From positions 750,774 to 814,773 of the forward strand of contig NZ_JXDL01000001.1 of the NCBI RefSeq assembly GCF_001590795.1: a DNA stretch of 64,000 nt, read 5' to 3'. This DNA is from Bradyrhizobium sp. AT1. GTDB lineage: Bacteria > Pseudomonadota > Alphaproteobacteria > Rhizobiales > Xanthobacteraceae. The notes below the pieces were generated by a model. It was not told the origin of the DNA, made no database searches, and saw only the letters and a list, made by a program, of their open reading frames with translations. Shown piece by piece: positions 16,387-25,850 of this stretch; the first letter of the stretch is position 1, and each line of letters starts with the position of its first letter. The position numbers were made by a program, and so were the translations under genes.

Positions 16387-18036
16387 ATGAGTGAGCGACA
16401 GAACCAGTACAATATTGGCCTCGACAAGAATCCGGCCAACTACGTGCCACTGAGCCCCTTAAGCTTCCTCGCGCGCAGCGCCGCCGTCTATCCCGATCAT
16501 GTCAGCACGGTCTATGAGGGACGCAGCTTCACGTGGGCTGAGACCCATGAGCGCTGCAAGCGTCTTGCGTCCTGGCTCGCACGCAAGGGCATCGGCGTCG
16601 GCGACACCGTCGCTGCAATGCTGCCGAACATCCCGGCGATGAACGAGGCGCATTTCGCCGTGCCCATGACCGGCGCCGTGCTCAACGCGCTGAACATCCG
16701 TCTCGATGCGCCCTCGATCGCGTTTCAGCTCGACCATGGCGGCGCCAAGATCATCCTGGTCGACCCCGAGTTTTCGAGCGTGATCACCGATGCGCTGGCG
16801 CAGATGAAGGGCGCGAAGCCTTTGGTGGTCGATGTTGACGATGCATCGTTCAAGGGTGGCAGCCGCATCGGCGAGATCGAATATGAGGCAGCGGTCGCGC
16901 AAGGCGATCCGGATTTCGCGGCGATCACGCCGAGCGATGAATGGGACGCGATCGCGCTGAGCTACACCTCGGGCACGACAGGCAATCCCAAGGGCGTCGT
17001 CACTCATCATCGCGGCGCGTATCTCAACGCGGTCAGCAACATCCTCGCCGGCAATCTCGGCCAGCATCCGGTCTATCTCTGGACGCTGCCGATGTTCCAC
17101 TGCAACGGCTGGTGCTTCCCATGGACCATCGCTGCTGCCGCAGGCGTCAATGTCTGCCTGCGCAAGGTCGAGCCGACGAAGATCTTCGAGCTGATCAAGC
17201 ACCACCGCGTCACCCACATGTGCGGCGCGCCGATCGTCTACAACACGCTGATCAACGCGCCCGATGCGCCCAAAGGCAACGCCGCGCGCCGCGTCGTCGG
17301 CCTGATTGCCGGCGCCGCGCCGCCGGTCGCGGTGCTGGAAGGCGCCGAAAGCATCGGCATCAAGCTGACCCACGTGTACGGCCTGACCGAGGTCTACGGC
17401 CCCGCCTCGGTCTGCGCCGAGCAGCCCGGCTGGGACGAGCTGCCGCCGGCTGAGCGCGCGCGCATGAAGCGCCGGCAGGGCGTGCCCTACCCGCTCGAGG
17501 AAGGCGTCACCGTCATCAACCCGCAGACCATGCGGCAGGTGCCGCGCGACGGCGAGACCATCGGTGAGGTCATGTTCCGCGGCAACATCGTGATGAAGGG
17601 CTATCTCAAGAACGAGAAGGCCACCAGGGAAGCTTTCGAAGGCGGCTGGTTTCACACCGGCGATCTCGGCGTGCTCGACGAGCACGGCTACGTCATCATC
17701 AAGGACCGCTCCAAGGACATCATCATCTCCGGCGGCGAGAACATCTCGTCCCTCGAGGTCGAGGACATCCTCTACAAGCACCCGGCCGTGCTGTTCGCCG
17801 CCGTGGTGGCCAAGCCCGATCCGAAATGGGGTGAAGTGCCCTGCGCCTTCGTCGAGCTGAAGGACGGCGCCAGCGCCAGCGAAGCCGACATCATCGCGTT
17901 CTGCCGCAGCCACATGTCCGGCTTCAAGACGCCGAAGGCCGTCGTGTTCGGGCCCATCCCAAAAACGTCCACGGGCAAGATTCAAAAATTCCTGCTGCGC
18001 AACGAGGTCGGATCAGCGAAAGCGATCACGGCCTGA
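16387..18036 (+). CDS. AMP-forming acyl-CoA synthetase (ANL superfamily)
   Basis: This is a 549-residue cytoplasmic enzyme that activates a carboxylic acid to its CoA thioester through an acyl-adenylate. The P-loop SYTSGTTGNPKG lies at about 192-203, the adenylate motif is YGLTEVYGP, the hinge is KDRSKDIIISGGENISS, and the catalytic Lys531 is in PKTSTGKIQKF. The sequence opening (NPANYVPLSPLSFLARSA) matches the medium-chain/general acyl-CoA synthetase group rather than acetyl-CoA synthetase. The start at 16387 follows a GAGGAG site; an in-frame start at 16372 is less well placed. Linkage to the TRAP genes upstream suggests it activates the imported acid. A terminator hairpin follows. Confidence 0.9.
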   Translation: MSERQNQYNIGLDKNPANYVPLSPLSFLARSAAVYPDHVSTVYEGRSFTWAETHERCKRLASWLARKGIGVGDTVAAMLPNIPAMNEAHFAVPMTGAVLNALNIRLDAPSIAFQLDHGGAKIILVDPEFSSVITDALAQMKGAKPLVVDVDDASFKGGSRIGEIEYEAAVAQGDPDFAAITPSDEWDAIALSYTSGTTGNPKGVVTHHRGAYLNAVSNILAGNLGQHPVYLWTLPMFHCNGWCFPWTIAAAAGVNVCLRKVEPTKIFELIKHHRVTHMCGAPIVYNTLINAPDAPKGNAARRVVGLIAGAAPPVAVLEGAESIGIKLTHVYGLTEVYGPASVCAEQPGWDELPPAERARMKRRQGVPYPLEEGVTVINPQTMRQVPRDGETIGEVMFRGNIVMKGYLKNEKATREAFEGGWFHTGDLGVLDEHGYVIIKDRSKDIIISGGENISSLEVEDILYKHPAVLFAAVVAKPDPKWGEVPCAFVELKDGASASEADIIAFCRSHMSGFKTPKAVVFGPIPKTSTGKIQKFLLRNEVGSAKAITA

Positions 18037-18049
18037 GCAACGTCCAGGA

Positions 18050-18080
18050 GTCTTCCGCCCGCACGTGGCGGGCGGAAGAC
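18050..18080. terminator. Bidirectional hairpin between convergent genes
   Basis: A 13-bp perfect stem (GTCTTCCGCCCGC at 18050-18062 with its complement at 18068-18080) closes a 5-base loop. It lies 14 bases after the acyl-CoA synthetase stop and 9 bases before the end of the leftward dctP. This position fits a shared terminator, although no long T run follows on either strand. Confidence 0.75.
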
Positions 18081-18088
18081 ATTCATCC

Positions 18089-19066
18089 TCACATCTTCTT
18101 GTAGGCGTCGACCACGGCCTGGCCGTCGGCCCCTGCCTTCTTGAGCCAGTCGGTCGTGAGCTGTTCGCCGATCTTCTGGAAGCCGGCCTTGAGCGCCGGG
18201 CTCGGCGGCTCCACGGTCATGCCTTTGGCCTTGAGCTGATCGATGTACCAAGTGCTCTTGTCCTGCCAGGCCTTCCAGCCGCGGGTCTCCGCCGTCGCCG
18301 CCGCCTTGAGGATGGCCTCCTGGGTCGGCTTGTCGAGCGCCTCGAACGCGGCCTTGTTGACGAAGGTGTAGTCCTTCGGAATCCAGGCCTGCACGTCGTA
18401 GAAGTACTTGAGCGACTCCCAGGCCTTTGCGTCATAGCCCGTGCCGCCCGACGACATGAAGGAGTTCACGACGCCCGTCGCGAGCGCCTGCGGCAACTCG
18501 GCCGCCTGGATCGTGACCGATTGCGCGCCGACCAGCTCGCCGATGCGTGCGGTCCCGACGTTATAGGCCCGCCATTTCAGACCCTTCATGTCTTCGATGG
18601 AGGCGAGCGGCTTGTTGACATAGACGCCCTGCGGCGCCCACGGCACGACGAACAGCAGCTTGAGACCCTGCGCGTCGAGTTTCTTGGCGATCGCGGGCTT
18701 GGAGGCCTGATACAGCTTCATGGCGTCCGGGAAGCTGGTCGCCAGGAACGGCACGACGTCGATGCCGAAAAGCGGATCCTCGTTCTCGTGGATCGAGAGC
18801 AGCACCTCACCCATCTGCGCCTGCCCGGTCATCACGGCGCGCTTGATGTCCGGTGCCTTGAACAGCGAGGCGCCGGGATGAACCGTGATCTGGAGCTTGC
18901 CGGACGTCGCTGCATCGACGTCCTTGGCGAAGGCGACGAGATTTTCGGAGTGAGGATTGTCCGCGGGATACGCCGCCGGCAGATTCCATTTAGTTTGGGC
19001 CAAGGCGGGGGTCGCAATCGCCATCGCGCCCGTGATCAAGGACGCGCAGAATAAACGAGACATCAT
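18089..19066 (-). CDS. dctP: TRAP transporter substrate-binding protein (DctP family), second system
   Basis: The 325-residue periplasmic protein has a Sec signal (LFCASLITGAMAIATPALAQ), unlike the Tat-type signal of the first DctP. Family features are WNLPAAYPADNPHSENLVAFAKDV, LQITVHPGASLF, GQAQMGEVLLS, MKGLKWRAYNV and a Trp/Lys-rich C-terminus. The start is the first of two adjacent ATG codons, seven bases after an AGGAG site. It is the third gene of a dctQ-dctM-dctP operon, with a 32-base gap after dctM. Its binding residues differ from the first DctP, so the two systems should import different organic acids. The ligand is unknown. Confidence 0.92.
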   Translation of the reverse strand: MMSRLFCASLITGAMAIATPALAQTKWNLPAAYPADNPHSENLVAFAKDVDAATSGKLQITVHPGASLFKAPDIKRAVMTGQAQMGEVLLSIHENEDPLFGIDVVPFLATSFPDAMKLYQASKPAIAKKLDAQGLKLLFVVPWAPQGVYVNKPLASIEDMKGLKWRAYNVGTARIGELVGAQSVTIQAAELPQALATGVVNSFMSSGGTGYDAKAWESLKYFYDVQAWIPKDYTFVNKAAFEALDKPTQEAILKAAATAETRGWKAWQDKSTWYIDQLKAKGMTVEPPSPALKAGFQKIGEQLTTDWLKKAGADGQAVVDAYKKM

Positions 19067-19098
19067 CGGACTTCTCCTCACATTCGATTTGAATACGC

Positions 19099-20418
19099 TC
19101 AGTCTGGGAAAGCGAGCTTCGGCAGGAACATCACGATCTGCGGATACTCCGTGATGATGAACACGGAGGCGAGCAGCAGGACGAAGAAGGGAAACGCTGC
19201 CCGGGCAACTGTGAACGTATCCCGTCCGCTCATGTTCTGCAGCACGAACAGATTGAATCCGACCGGTGGGGTGATCTGCGCCATCTCGACATGGATGATG
19301 AGATAGACGCCGAACCAGACCAGATCGAGCCCGGCCTGCTTGACCATCGGTAGCACGATGACGGCGGTCAGGACGATCATCGAGATGCCGTCGATCAGGC
19401 AGCCCAGAATGATGTACATGATGCTCAGATACAGCGCGAGCATGCCGGGCGTGAGCTGCTGGCCCTGGACCCAGGTGGCGAGCGCCGCCGGAATGCCGGT
19501 ATAGGCCATCGCAGCCGTGGTGTAAGCCGCGCCCGCCAGGATCAGCATGATCATGCAGGTCAGGCGCGTCGCGCTCATGATGCTCTCGAGGAAGTTCTTG
19601 CGCGTCAGCGTGCCGCTCCACCACGCCAGCAGCAATGCGCCCGAGACGCCCCAAGCGGCGCATTCCGTGGCGGTCGCAAAACCCAGCACGAGCGAGAGGA
19701 AGACCGCAAGGATCAACAGCAGACAGGGCGCGAGCTTCGCCGACTCCTGCAGCTTCTGTCGGAACGGCATCGGCGGGTCGCGCGGCGGCACCTTCTTCGG
19801 ATTGAGCAGCGACCAAATGATGATGTAGCCCGAATAGAGCACCATCACGAGCACGCCCGGCAGGAATCCGCCGAGGAAAACCTGCAGCACGGAGACATTC
19901 GCGGTGACCGCATAGACCACCATCGGGATCGAGGGCGGAATCAGGAGGCCAAGCGTGCCCGCGCCCGCGAGTGAGCCGAGGCTCAGGCCCTTGTCGTAGC
20001 CACGCTTGTCGAGCTCCGGCAGTGCGATCTTGCCGATCGTCGCGCAGGTCGCGGCCGACGAGCCCGAGACCGCCGCGAAGATGCCGCAGCCGATCACGTT
20101 GACATGGGTCAGGCGCCCGGGAAGCCACTGAACCCAGGGTGACAACCCCCGAAACATTTCCTCCGACAATTTGGTGCGGAAGAGGATCTCGCCCATCCAG
20201 ATGAACAGCGGCAACGCGGCCAGCGTCCACGACGAGCTGGCGCTCCAGGTGGTGGTGGCGAGCACGGCGCCGAGCGGCAGGCTGGTGGTCAGAGCCATCG
20301 CCACGAAGCCGACGAGCCCGAGCGAGACCGCGATCCAGACGCCGCTTCCCAGCAGCAGGATCATGACGCCGAGCAGGATGAACGACAGCTCGATCATGCC
20401 GAGATTGGCCATGGTCAA
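19099..20418 (-). CDS. dctM: TRAP transporter large permease (DctM), second system
   Basis: The 439-residue polytopic protein is of normal DctM length, with about twelve hydrophobic segments. Recognisable motifs are ALPLFIWMGEILFRT, the loop VSGSSAATCATIGKIALPEL, the conserved AGTLGLLIPPSIPMVVYAV and the closing TPPVGFNLFVLQ. It moves the organic acid across the inner membrane with a coupled ion. The start ATG overlaps the dctQ stop by four bases, which decides it over a second ATG two codons later. It belongs to the same leftward operon as the neighbouring dctQ and dctP. Confidence 0.94.
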   Translation of the reverse strand: MTMANLGMIELSFILLGVMILLLGSGVWIAVSLGLVGFVAMALTTSLPLGAVLATTTWSASSSWTLAALPLFIWMGEILFRTKLSEEMFRGLSPWVQWLPGRLTHVNVIGCGIFAAVSGSSAATCATIGKIALPELDKRGYDKGLSLGSLAGAGTLGLLIPPSIPMVVYAVTANVSVLQVFLGGFLPGVLVMVLYSGYIIIWSLLNPKKVPPRDPPMPFRQKLQESAKLAPCLLLILAVFLSLVLGFATATECAAWGVSGALLLAWWSGTLTRKNFLESIMSATRLTCMIMLILAGAAYTTAAMAYTGIPAALATWVQGQQLTPGMLALYLSIMYIILGCLIDGISMIVLTAVIVLPMVKQAGLDLVWFGVYLIIHVEMAQITPPVGFNLFVLQNMSGRDTFTVARAAFPFFVLLLASVFIITEYPQIVMFLPKLAFPD

Positions 20419-20996
20419 CCTCCGCCGCCCTGAGAGATGCGCTCGATGAACTCGTCCGGCGTCTCATCCGGCGAGCCCTTCTCGTAGCTCGGGCGGTTGC
20501 CGCTGACGACGCTGATCATTTCGTCCACGAGCGCGATCGACAGGATCGCAAGGCCCCCGGCAAACCCGAGCTGCGGAATCCAGAGCGGCAGCGCGACGAC
20601 GCCCTGCGCCACATCATTGAAGCGCCAGGAATCGTAGGTCATCTGCACGGCATAGCGCGTGAAATAGAGGACGAAAGCAGTGGCAATACCGAGCGCCACG
20701 ATCTCCGCGATCTGCTTGGTCCGCCCGTGCAGCTGTTCCAGCAGCAGGCCGACACGGATCATCTCGCCGCGCTTGAAGGTGTGCGCGAGGCCGAGGAAAG
20801 CCATCGCGGCCATGCACCAGGACGCGAAATCATCGCCGGCGGGAATGTTGATCGCAAATTGGCGCCCGACCGACATGGTCATCATGATTGCAAAGATCGC
20901 AACCAGGAAGACGCCAGCGGCGTAGCCCGCCCCGAGATAGAGGAGATCCAGAGCGCGGCGCACCAATCCCCCAGTCGTTACGTCGTCCCCTGTCAC
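20415..20996 (-). CDS. dctQ: TRAP transporter small permease (DctQ), second system
   Basis: This 193-residue protein has four membrane spans and the DctQ signature in NIPAGDDFASWCMAAMAFLGLAHTF plus the following KRGEMIRVGLLLE. It stabilises DctM and contacts the binding protein. The frame begins at a GTG at 20996 preceded by a GGGG-rich site. The C-terminus is a short acidic cytoplasmic tail (GSPDETPDEFIERI). It is the first gene of the dctQMP operon; the 170 bases upstream should contain its promoter, but I see no distinct operator there. Confidence 0.9.
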   Translation of the reverse strand: MTGDDVTTGGLVRRALDLLYLGAGYAAGVFLVAIFAIMMTMSVGRQFAINIPAGDDFASWCMAAMAFLGLAHTFKRGEMIRVGLLLEQLHGRTKQIAEIVALGIATAFVLYFTRYAVQMTYDSWRFNDVAQGVVALPLWIPQLGFAGGLAILSIALVDEMISVVSGNRPSYEKGSPDETPDEFIERISQGGGG

Positions 20997-21141
20997 GCGA
21001 TCCCCATCCTCAACGCGAGGCGATCGGGCGATCCAATAACGCTCGCCACCGATCCTGCCTCAATATCGCCCTTGCCCAACGCCCTGTCTTTCAGACGTTA
21101 GATCAACATGATGCAGCCGATGCAAGCAAGGACTATGCCTG

Positions 21142-21166
21142 CCTGCGGCGGAATTTCTACCGCAGG
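21142..21166 (-). terminator. Small hairpin just after the MBL-fold gene
   Basis: CCTGCGG at 21142-21148 pairs with CCGCAGG at 21160-21166, two bases beyond the stop of the leftward gene at 21168. It probably ends the rlpA-to-MBL housekeeping string, although no T run is present. Confidence 0.4.
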
Positions 21167-21167
21167 T

Positions 21168-21965
21168 TCAGTGCGTCTCCAGCCGCAGCCCGTCAAAAGC
21201 GGGCACGACGCCGGCGGGGAGCGATTGCCGGATCACCTCATAGTCGACGTCGGCGGTCATGTTGGTGATGACGGCGCGCTTCGGCTTGAAGCGCTCGATC
21301 CAGGACAGCGCGTCGTTGATGCTGAAATGGCTGACATGGCTGGTGTAGCGCAGGCCGTCGACGATCCAGAGGTCGAGGTTTTCCAGCGCGCCCCAGCTCT
21401 CGCGCGGAATGTCGTTGAGGTCAGGCGTATAGGCGGCGTCCCCGATACGGTAGCCGAGCGCAGGAATGGCGCCGTGCTGCACCAGGAAAGCAGTCAACGT
21501 CACCGCACCGCCCTTCCCCAGGATGGTCTGGCTCTCGCCCGCTTCGATCGAATGCCGCGTCAGGATCGGCGGATAGTCGCTGCCCTCCGGCGAGATGAAG
21601 CAGTAGGAGAACCGCGACAGGATGTCCTTGGCGGTCGACTGGTTCAAATAGGTCGGGATACGGCGGCGCATCTTCATCACGACCGAACGCAGATCGTCCA
21701 TGCCGTGCGTCTGATCGGCGTGCTCGTGCGTCAGGAACACAGCGTCGATGTGATCGACGTTGGTCGAGAGCAATTGCTCGCGCAGATCCGGCGAGGTGTC
21801 GATCAAGATACGCGTGGTGCCGTGCTCTGAGATCCGCTCGACCAGCAGAGAGCAGCGGCGACGACGGTTCTTGGGATTGCTGGGATCGCAGGCGCCCCAG
21901 CCGAGTGCCGGACGCGGCACGCCGGCGGAGGAGCCGCAGCCCAGGATCGTCAGCGTCAGCGTCAT
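21168..21965 (-). CDS. Metallo-beta-lactamase fold hydrolase (PhnP/RNase Z-like subgroup)
   Basis: The 265-residue cytoplasmic protein has the metal-binding core THEHADQTHGMDDLR (H-x-H-x-D form) near residue 78 and the opening LTILGCGSSAGVPRP shared with PhnP and RNase Z-like enzymes. Later His and Asp residues (HSIEAGE, TPDLNDIP, SHFSIND) complete the site. It is likely a phosphodiesterase; the natural substrate is not known for this alphaproteobacterial group. It lies 13 bases after the tatD-like gene, an adjacency I recall as conserved in alphaproteobacteria, so it probably shares that transcript. PhnP itself acts on cyclic phosphates of the C-P lyase pathway, but no phn genes are visible here. 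Confidence 0.85.
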   Translation of the reverse strand: MTLTLTILGCGSSAGVPRPALGWGACDPSNPKNRRRRCSLLVERISEHGTTRILIDTSPDLREQLLSTNVDHIDAVFLTHEHADQTHGMDDLRSVVMKMRRRIPTYLNQSTAKDILSRFSYCFISPEGSDYPPILTRHSIEAGESQTILGKGGAVTLTAFLVQHGAIPALGYRIGDAAYTPDLNDIPRESWGALENLDLWIVDGLRYTSHVSHFSINDALSWIERFKPKRAVITNMTADVDYEVIRQSLPAGVVPAFDGLRLETH

Positions 21966-21978
21966 GCGGCGTCCAGTT

Positions 21979-22755
21979 TCAAGCCTTCACCTTCGAGAAC
22001 AGGCGGAAGAAGTTTTCGCTGGTCTGGCGCGAGATCTCGTCGAACGATACGCCGCGCGTTTCGGCCAGCACCTTTGCGACCTCGACCACATAGGCCGGTT
22101 CGTTGCGTTTGCCCCGGAACTTGCCCGGCGCAAGATAGGGCGAATCCGTTTCGACCAGGATCCGATCGGACGGCAGCTCGGCCGCGAGCGCGCGCAAGGC
22201 CTCCGACTTCTTGAACGTCAGGATGCCCGTGAAGCCGATATAGAGCCCGAGCGACACCGCCTTCAGCGCCAGCTCGCGTCCGCCGGTATAGCAATGCAGC
22301 ACGGCACGAAACGATCCCTTGGCCGCCTCCTCTTCCAGGATGCGGGCGCAGTCCTCGTCGGCTTCGCGGGTGTGGATCACCAGCGGCAGGCCCGTCGCGC
22401 GGGCGGCGGCGATGTGGGCACGAAAGCCCCTCGCCTGCGCCTCCGGCGAGCCGTTGTCGTAGAAATAGTCAAGCCCGGCCTCGCCGAGCGCGACCACTTT
22501 GGGATGTTGCGTGAGTGCGACCAACTCGTCCGGCGGGATGCCGTCCTCCTCATCCGCGTGGTGCGGATGAGTGCCGACCGAGCAGTAGACGTCGTCATAG
22601 CGTTCGGCGATCGCGAGCAAGCCCTGTAGTCGCCGCACCCGCGTCGAGATCGTCACCATGCGGCCGATGCCCGCGGCTCGCGCGCGCGACACGATCCCGT
22701 CGAGATCTTCCGCAAAGTCCGGAAAATCCAGATGGCAATGGCTATCGACCAGCAT
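21979..22755 (-). CDS. tatD: TatD family metal-dependent hydrolase (YcfH-like DNase)
   Basis: This 258-residue TIM-barrel protein carries all TatD motifs: MLVDSHCHLDFPDF (metal His-x-His), SVGTHPHHA, LGEAGLDYFYD, LPLVIHTREAD, LHCYTGG and VETDSPYLAPGKFRGKRNEP. The family contains 3'-5' DNA/RNA exonucleases and D-aminoacyl-tRNA deacylases. Directly following metG it is the YcfH-type member rather than the tatABC-linked one. It starts 12 bases after metG ends. Length and catalytic residues are normal. The physiological role of this subgroup is not firmly settled. Confidence 0.9.
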   Translation of the reverse strand: MLVDSHCHLDFPDFAEDLDGIVSRARAAGIGRMVTISTRVRRLQGLLAIAERYDDVYCSVGTHPHHADEEDGIPPDELVALTQHPKVVALGEAGLDYFYDNGSPEAQARGFRAHIAAARATGLPLVIHTREADEDCARILEEEAAKGSFRAVLHCYTGGRELALKAVSLGLYIGFTGILTFKKSEALRALAAELPSDRILVETDSPYLAPGKFRGKRNEPAYVVEVAKVLAETRGVSFDEISRQTSENFFRLFSKVKA

Positions 22756-22767
22756 CGCGCGAACGTC

Positions 22768-24756
22768 CTAGGCTGCCGGCTCGATGTAGCGCGGGAATGC
22801 CGGCGTCGGCGCCGGCAAGGTCGAGCCCGGCGCGATCCGCCTCGCGCCGCCGAGCGTGGCGAAGCTACGCTCGGTCGCGGGAATGCCGAGGCTGTCGAGC
22901 AGCAAGCCCGAGGCGGTCGGCATCGCGGGCTGCGCCAGGATCGCGATCTGGCGCACGACTTCGGCGGTGACGTAGAGCACCGTCTTCTGCCTGGCCGGAT
23001 CGGTCTTGGCGAGCGCCCACGGCGCCTCACCCGCGAAATAGCGGTTGGCCTCAGCAACGACGGCCCAGACGGCGTTGAGCCAGTGATGGATCTGCTGCGT
23101 CGCCATGGCCGCGCGTGACGCGGCGACCATGCCGTCGGCCATCGCCAAAATCGCATTATCGTTGTCGCTGAACTCGCCGGGCTCGGGCAGCACGCCGCCG
23201 AGCTGTTTTGCGATCATCGACAGCGAACGCTGCGCAAGGTTACCGAGATCGTTGGCGAGGTCAGCATTGATGCGCGCCACGATGGCCTCGTGGTTGTAAT
23301 TGCCGTCCTGTCCGAACGGCACCTCGCGCAAGAAGAAATAGCGCACCTGGTCGACGCCGTACTGGTCGGCGAGGTTGAAGGGATCGACGACGTTGCCGAC
23401 CGACTTAGACATCTTCTCGCCCCGGCTGAACAGGAAGCCGTGGGCATAGATCCGCTTCGGCAGCGGAATCCCGGCCGACAGCAGGAACGCCGGCCAATAC
23501 ACCGCGTGGAAACGGATGATGTCCTTGCCGATGATGTGCACATCGGCCGGCCAGTAGCGCCAGTTCTTGTCGCCCTCATCGGGGAAGCCGACGCCGGTGA
23601 TGTAGTTGGTCAGCGCGTCGACCCAGACATACATCACGTGCTCTTCGTCGCCGGGCACCTTCACGCCCCAGTCGAACGTGGTGCGCGAGATCGAGAGATC
23701 GCGCAGGCCGCCTTTGACGAAGCTCACCACCTCGTTCTTGCGGGAGTCCGGCCCGATGAAATCAGGGTGATCCGCGTAGAGCTTCAGCAGCTTGTCCTGG
23801 TACTGCGAGAGGCGGAAGAAATAGCTCTTCTCCTCGACCCAATCGACCGGCGTGCCCTGCGGTCCGAGCCGGACGCCGTCGTCGTTCAGGCGCGTCTCGT
23901 CCTCGGCGTAATAGGCTTCATCGCGCACCGAGTACCAGCCGGCATAGGTGTCGGCATAGATGTCGCCGTTCGCCTCCATGCGCCGCCAGATCTCCTGGCT
24001 GGAACGGTGATGCTGCTCCTCGGTGGTTCGGATGAAGCGGTCGAACGACACGTTCAGGCGCTCGTCCATCTCCTTGAAACGGCCGGCATTGCGGGTCGCC
24101 AGCGCTGCTGCGGTCATGCCCTCACCGGCCGCCGTCTGCACCATTTTTTGACCGTGCTCGTCGGTGCCGGTCAGGAAGAACACATCCTTGCCGTCGAGCC
24201 GCGCAAAACGCGCCAGCACGTCGGTCGCGATCGCCTCATAGGCGTGGCCGATATGCGGGCTGCCGTTGGGATAGGCGATCGCGGTCGTGATGTAGAAGAC
24301 GTTGTCGCGCGCGGGGGCGGCAACCGGCGTCGCGGCTTGCGGAGCTGCGGCGGGCTTTGGAGCAGGCGGGGCCTTCGGTTGAGAGACCTTGGGTTTAGAG
24401 ACCTTGGGCTTTGCAGCCTGCGGCGGAGCGACGACGGGAGCCGGCGCGGCGACGACGGCCGGCGCTGCGGCCTTCTTGGCTGCTTTCTTCGCAGGGGCCT
24501 TGGCGGGCTTTTTGGCGGCCGCTTTCTTCGAAGCCTTCTTGGCGATGACTTGCTTCTTCGCAGCCTTCTTTGCCGGCTTCGCTGCGCCCTTTTTCCCACT
24601 CCTCGTGGTGGTGGCCTTCTTGGTCGTCTTGACCTTCTTGGCAGCTTTGCGCGTCAGCGCCTTCACAGCCTTCTTCGTGGCTTTCTTGGCAGTCTTCTTG
24701 GCCGCCTTCTTCGCAGCCTTCTTGCCCTTGGCGGTTTTCTTAGCTCGCGTTGCCAC
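22768..24756 (-). CDS. metG: Methionyl-tRNA synthetase with long Lys/Ala-rich N-terminal extension
   Basis: This class I synthetase charges tRNA-Met. The catalytic core begins near residue 151 ([20 protein letters not shown]) with the HIGH motif and has KMSKSVGN; the zinc-knuckle cysteines of the E. coli type are absent, and there is no C-terminal tRNA-binding domain. The core is about 510 residues, a normal size. In front lie about 150 residues made of KKAAKK-type repeats and then Ala/Pro/Lys linkers, resembling histone H1 tails. The start is GTG at 24756, because AAGGA lies seven bases before it and the longer frame would run into holB. The tail may bind nucleic acid; this is inference. Confidence 0.92.
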   Translation of the reverse strand: MATRAKKTAKGKKAAKKAAKKTAKKATKKAVKALTRKAAKKVKTTKKATTTRSGKKGAAKPAKKAAKKQVIAKKASKKAAAKKPAKAPAKKAAKKAAAPAVVAAPAPVVAPPQAAKPKVSKPKVSQPKAPPAPKPAAAPQAATPVAAPARDNVFYITTAIAYPNGSPHIGHAYEAIATDVLARFARLDGKDVFFLTGTDEHGQKMVQTAAGEGMTAAALATRNAGRFKEMDERLNVSFDRFIRTTEEQHHRSSQEIWRRMEANGDIYADTYAGWYSVRDEAYYAEDETRLNDDGVRLGPQGTPVDWVEEKSYFFRLSQYQDKLLKLYADHPDFIGPDSRKNEVVSFVKGGLRDLSISRTTFDWGVKVPGDEEHVMYVWVDALTNYITGVGFPDEGDKNWRYWPADVHIIGKDIIRFHAVYWPAFLLSAGIPLPKRIYAHGFLFSRGEKMSKSVGNVVDPFNLADQYGVDQVRYFFLREVPFGQDGNYNHEAIVARINADLANDLGNLAQRSLSMIAKQLGGVLPEPGEFSDNDNAILAMADGMVAASRAAMATQQIHHWLNAVWAVVAEANRYFAGEAPWALAKTDPARQKTVLYVTAEVVRQIAILAQPAMPTASGLLLDSLGIPATERSFATLGGARRIAPGSTLPAPTPAFPRYIEPAA

Positions 24757-24803
24757 GACGAATTCCTTTACGGCTTCTCGAATTTTTTGAATCGAATCTG
24801 CGC

Positions 24804-25850
24804 CTAGCGCGTTGCGTCCGCCAGCCAGCCGAACACCGAGAAAACCAAGGGCTTGCGCTCCAGATTGTAGGTTTCGGTGTCGCGCGCGGCGCGGACGATC
24901 TTTTCCCATACCTCAGCTAGACGCGCAAGGCGCGGCAGGTTCTGGTTGGCATTGGCCTCGTCCGCATGCAGGCGTTCGGCGATCCAGCGATCGATGCCGT
25001 CGATGAAGGCGGCGAGCGCGACGCGGTCGCTGGTGCCGAGCGAATCGCCGAGCGTGTGCAATTCGCGCGGATCGACCTGCGGCAGGCGCGCGAGCAGCGC
25101 CGCCGTACGCTGCTGGAGTTTCAGCGCATCGCCACCCAGCAGCGTCAGGGCCCGTGCGACGCTGCCCTCGGAGGCCTCCGCCGCCTCGCGCAGCGCGGGA
25201 TCGTTCGGATCGAGCTCGGCCGCCGAAGCCGCCGCGCCAATCACGTCATCGGTGACGAGCGGTCGCAGCCGCAGCTTGCGGCAGCGCGACTGGATGGTGG
25301 CGAGCACGCGCGCGGGCGCGTGGCTGACCAGCAGGAACAGCGACCGCTGCGGCGGCTCCTCGAGAATCTTCAGAAGCGCATTGGCCGCGTTTGGATTGAG
25401 CTCGTCGACGGTGTCGACGATGCAGACACGCCAGCCTTCGGCCGCCGCGGTCGAGCCAAAGAAGCCGATCGTCTCGCGCGTTTCGTCCACGGTGATCACG
25501 GTGCGCATCACGCCGCGGTCATTGGCGGTGCGCTCCAGCGTCAGCAGGCCACCATGCGAGCCGGCCGCCACCTGCCGCGCCACGGCGTCATCAGGATCGA
25601 TCGCAAGGTCTTCGGCGCGCTGCACGGCTTCCGCCAGCGGCTGGCCGTGGGCGAGCACGAAGCGCGCCATCCGGTAGGCCAAGGTTGCCTTGCCGATCCC
25701 TTGCGGTCCGCCGATCAACCAGGCGTGCGGGATTCGCCCGCTGCGATAGGCCGCCAGCAGCGCCGCCTCGGCGTCGCGATGGCCGAACAGCCTCGATGTC
25801 TCGCGCGGGTGCGGAATGGCGCTGTCGCGCTCGGTCTGACGCGGGCTCAT
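24804..25850 (-). CDS. holB: DNA polymerase III subunit delta prime
   Basis: This 348-residue AAA+ protein is part of the clamp loader that places the sliding clamp on DNA. Walker A is [14 protein letters not shown] near residue 48, with Ala in place of the usual Thr/Ser after Lys, as in many delta prime subunits that do not hydrolyse [26 protein letters not shown] is the Walker B and sensor 1 region (shown in conserved parts: [14 protein letters not shown]), then [12 protein letters not shown] with the SRC motif. Four bases overlap with tmk, the classic tmk-holB arrangement. The 47 bases to metG hold its ribosome site. Confidence 0.93.
   Translation of the reverse strand: MSPRQTERDSAIPHPRETSRLFGHRDAEAALLAAYRSGRIPHAWLIGGPQGIGKATLAYRMARFVLAHGQPLAEAVQRAEDLAIDPDDAVARQVAAGSHGGLLTLERTANDRGVMRTVITVDETRETIGFFGSTAAAEGWRVCIVDTVDELNPNAANALLKILEEPPQRSLFLLVSHAPARVLATIQSRCRKLRLRPLVTDDVIGAAASAAELDPNDPALREAAEASEGSVARALTLLGGDALKLQQRTAALLARLPQVDPRELHTLGDSLGTSDRVALAAFIDGIDRWIAERLHADEANANQNLPRLARLAEVWEKIVRAARDTETYNLERKPLVFSVFGWLADATR

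Noticed and set aside
24389..24790. Hydrophobic frame of 133 codons antisense to the MetG tail
   Set aside because: The FLAAFFAG repeats are the reverse reading of Lys/Ala repeats; no independent evidence of a gene.
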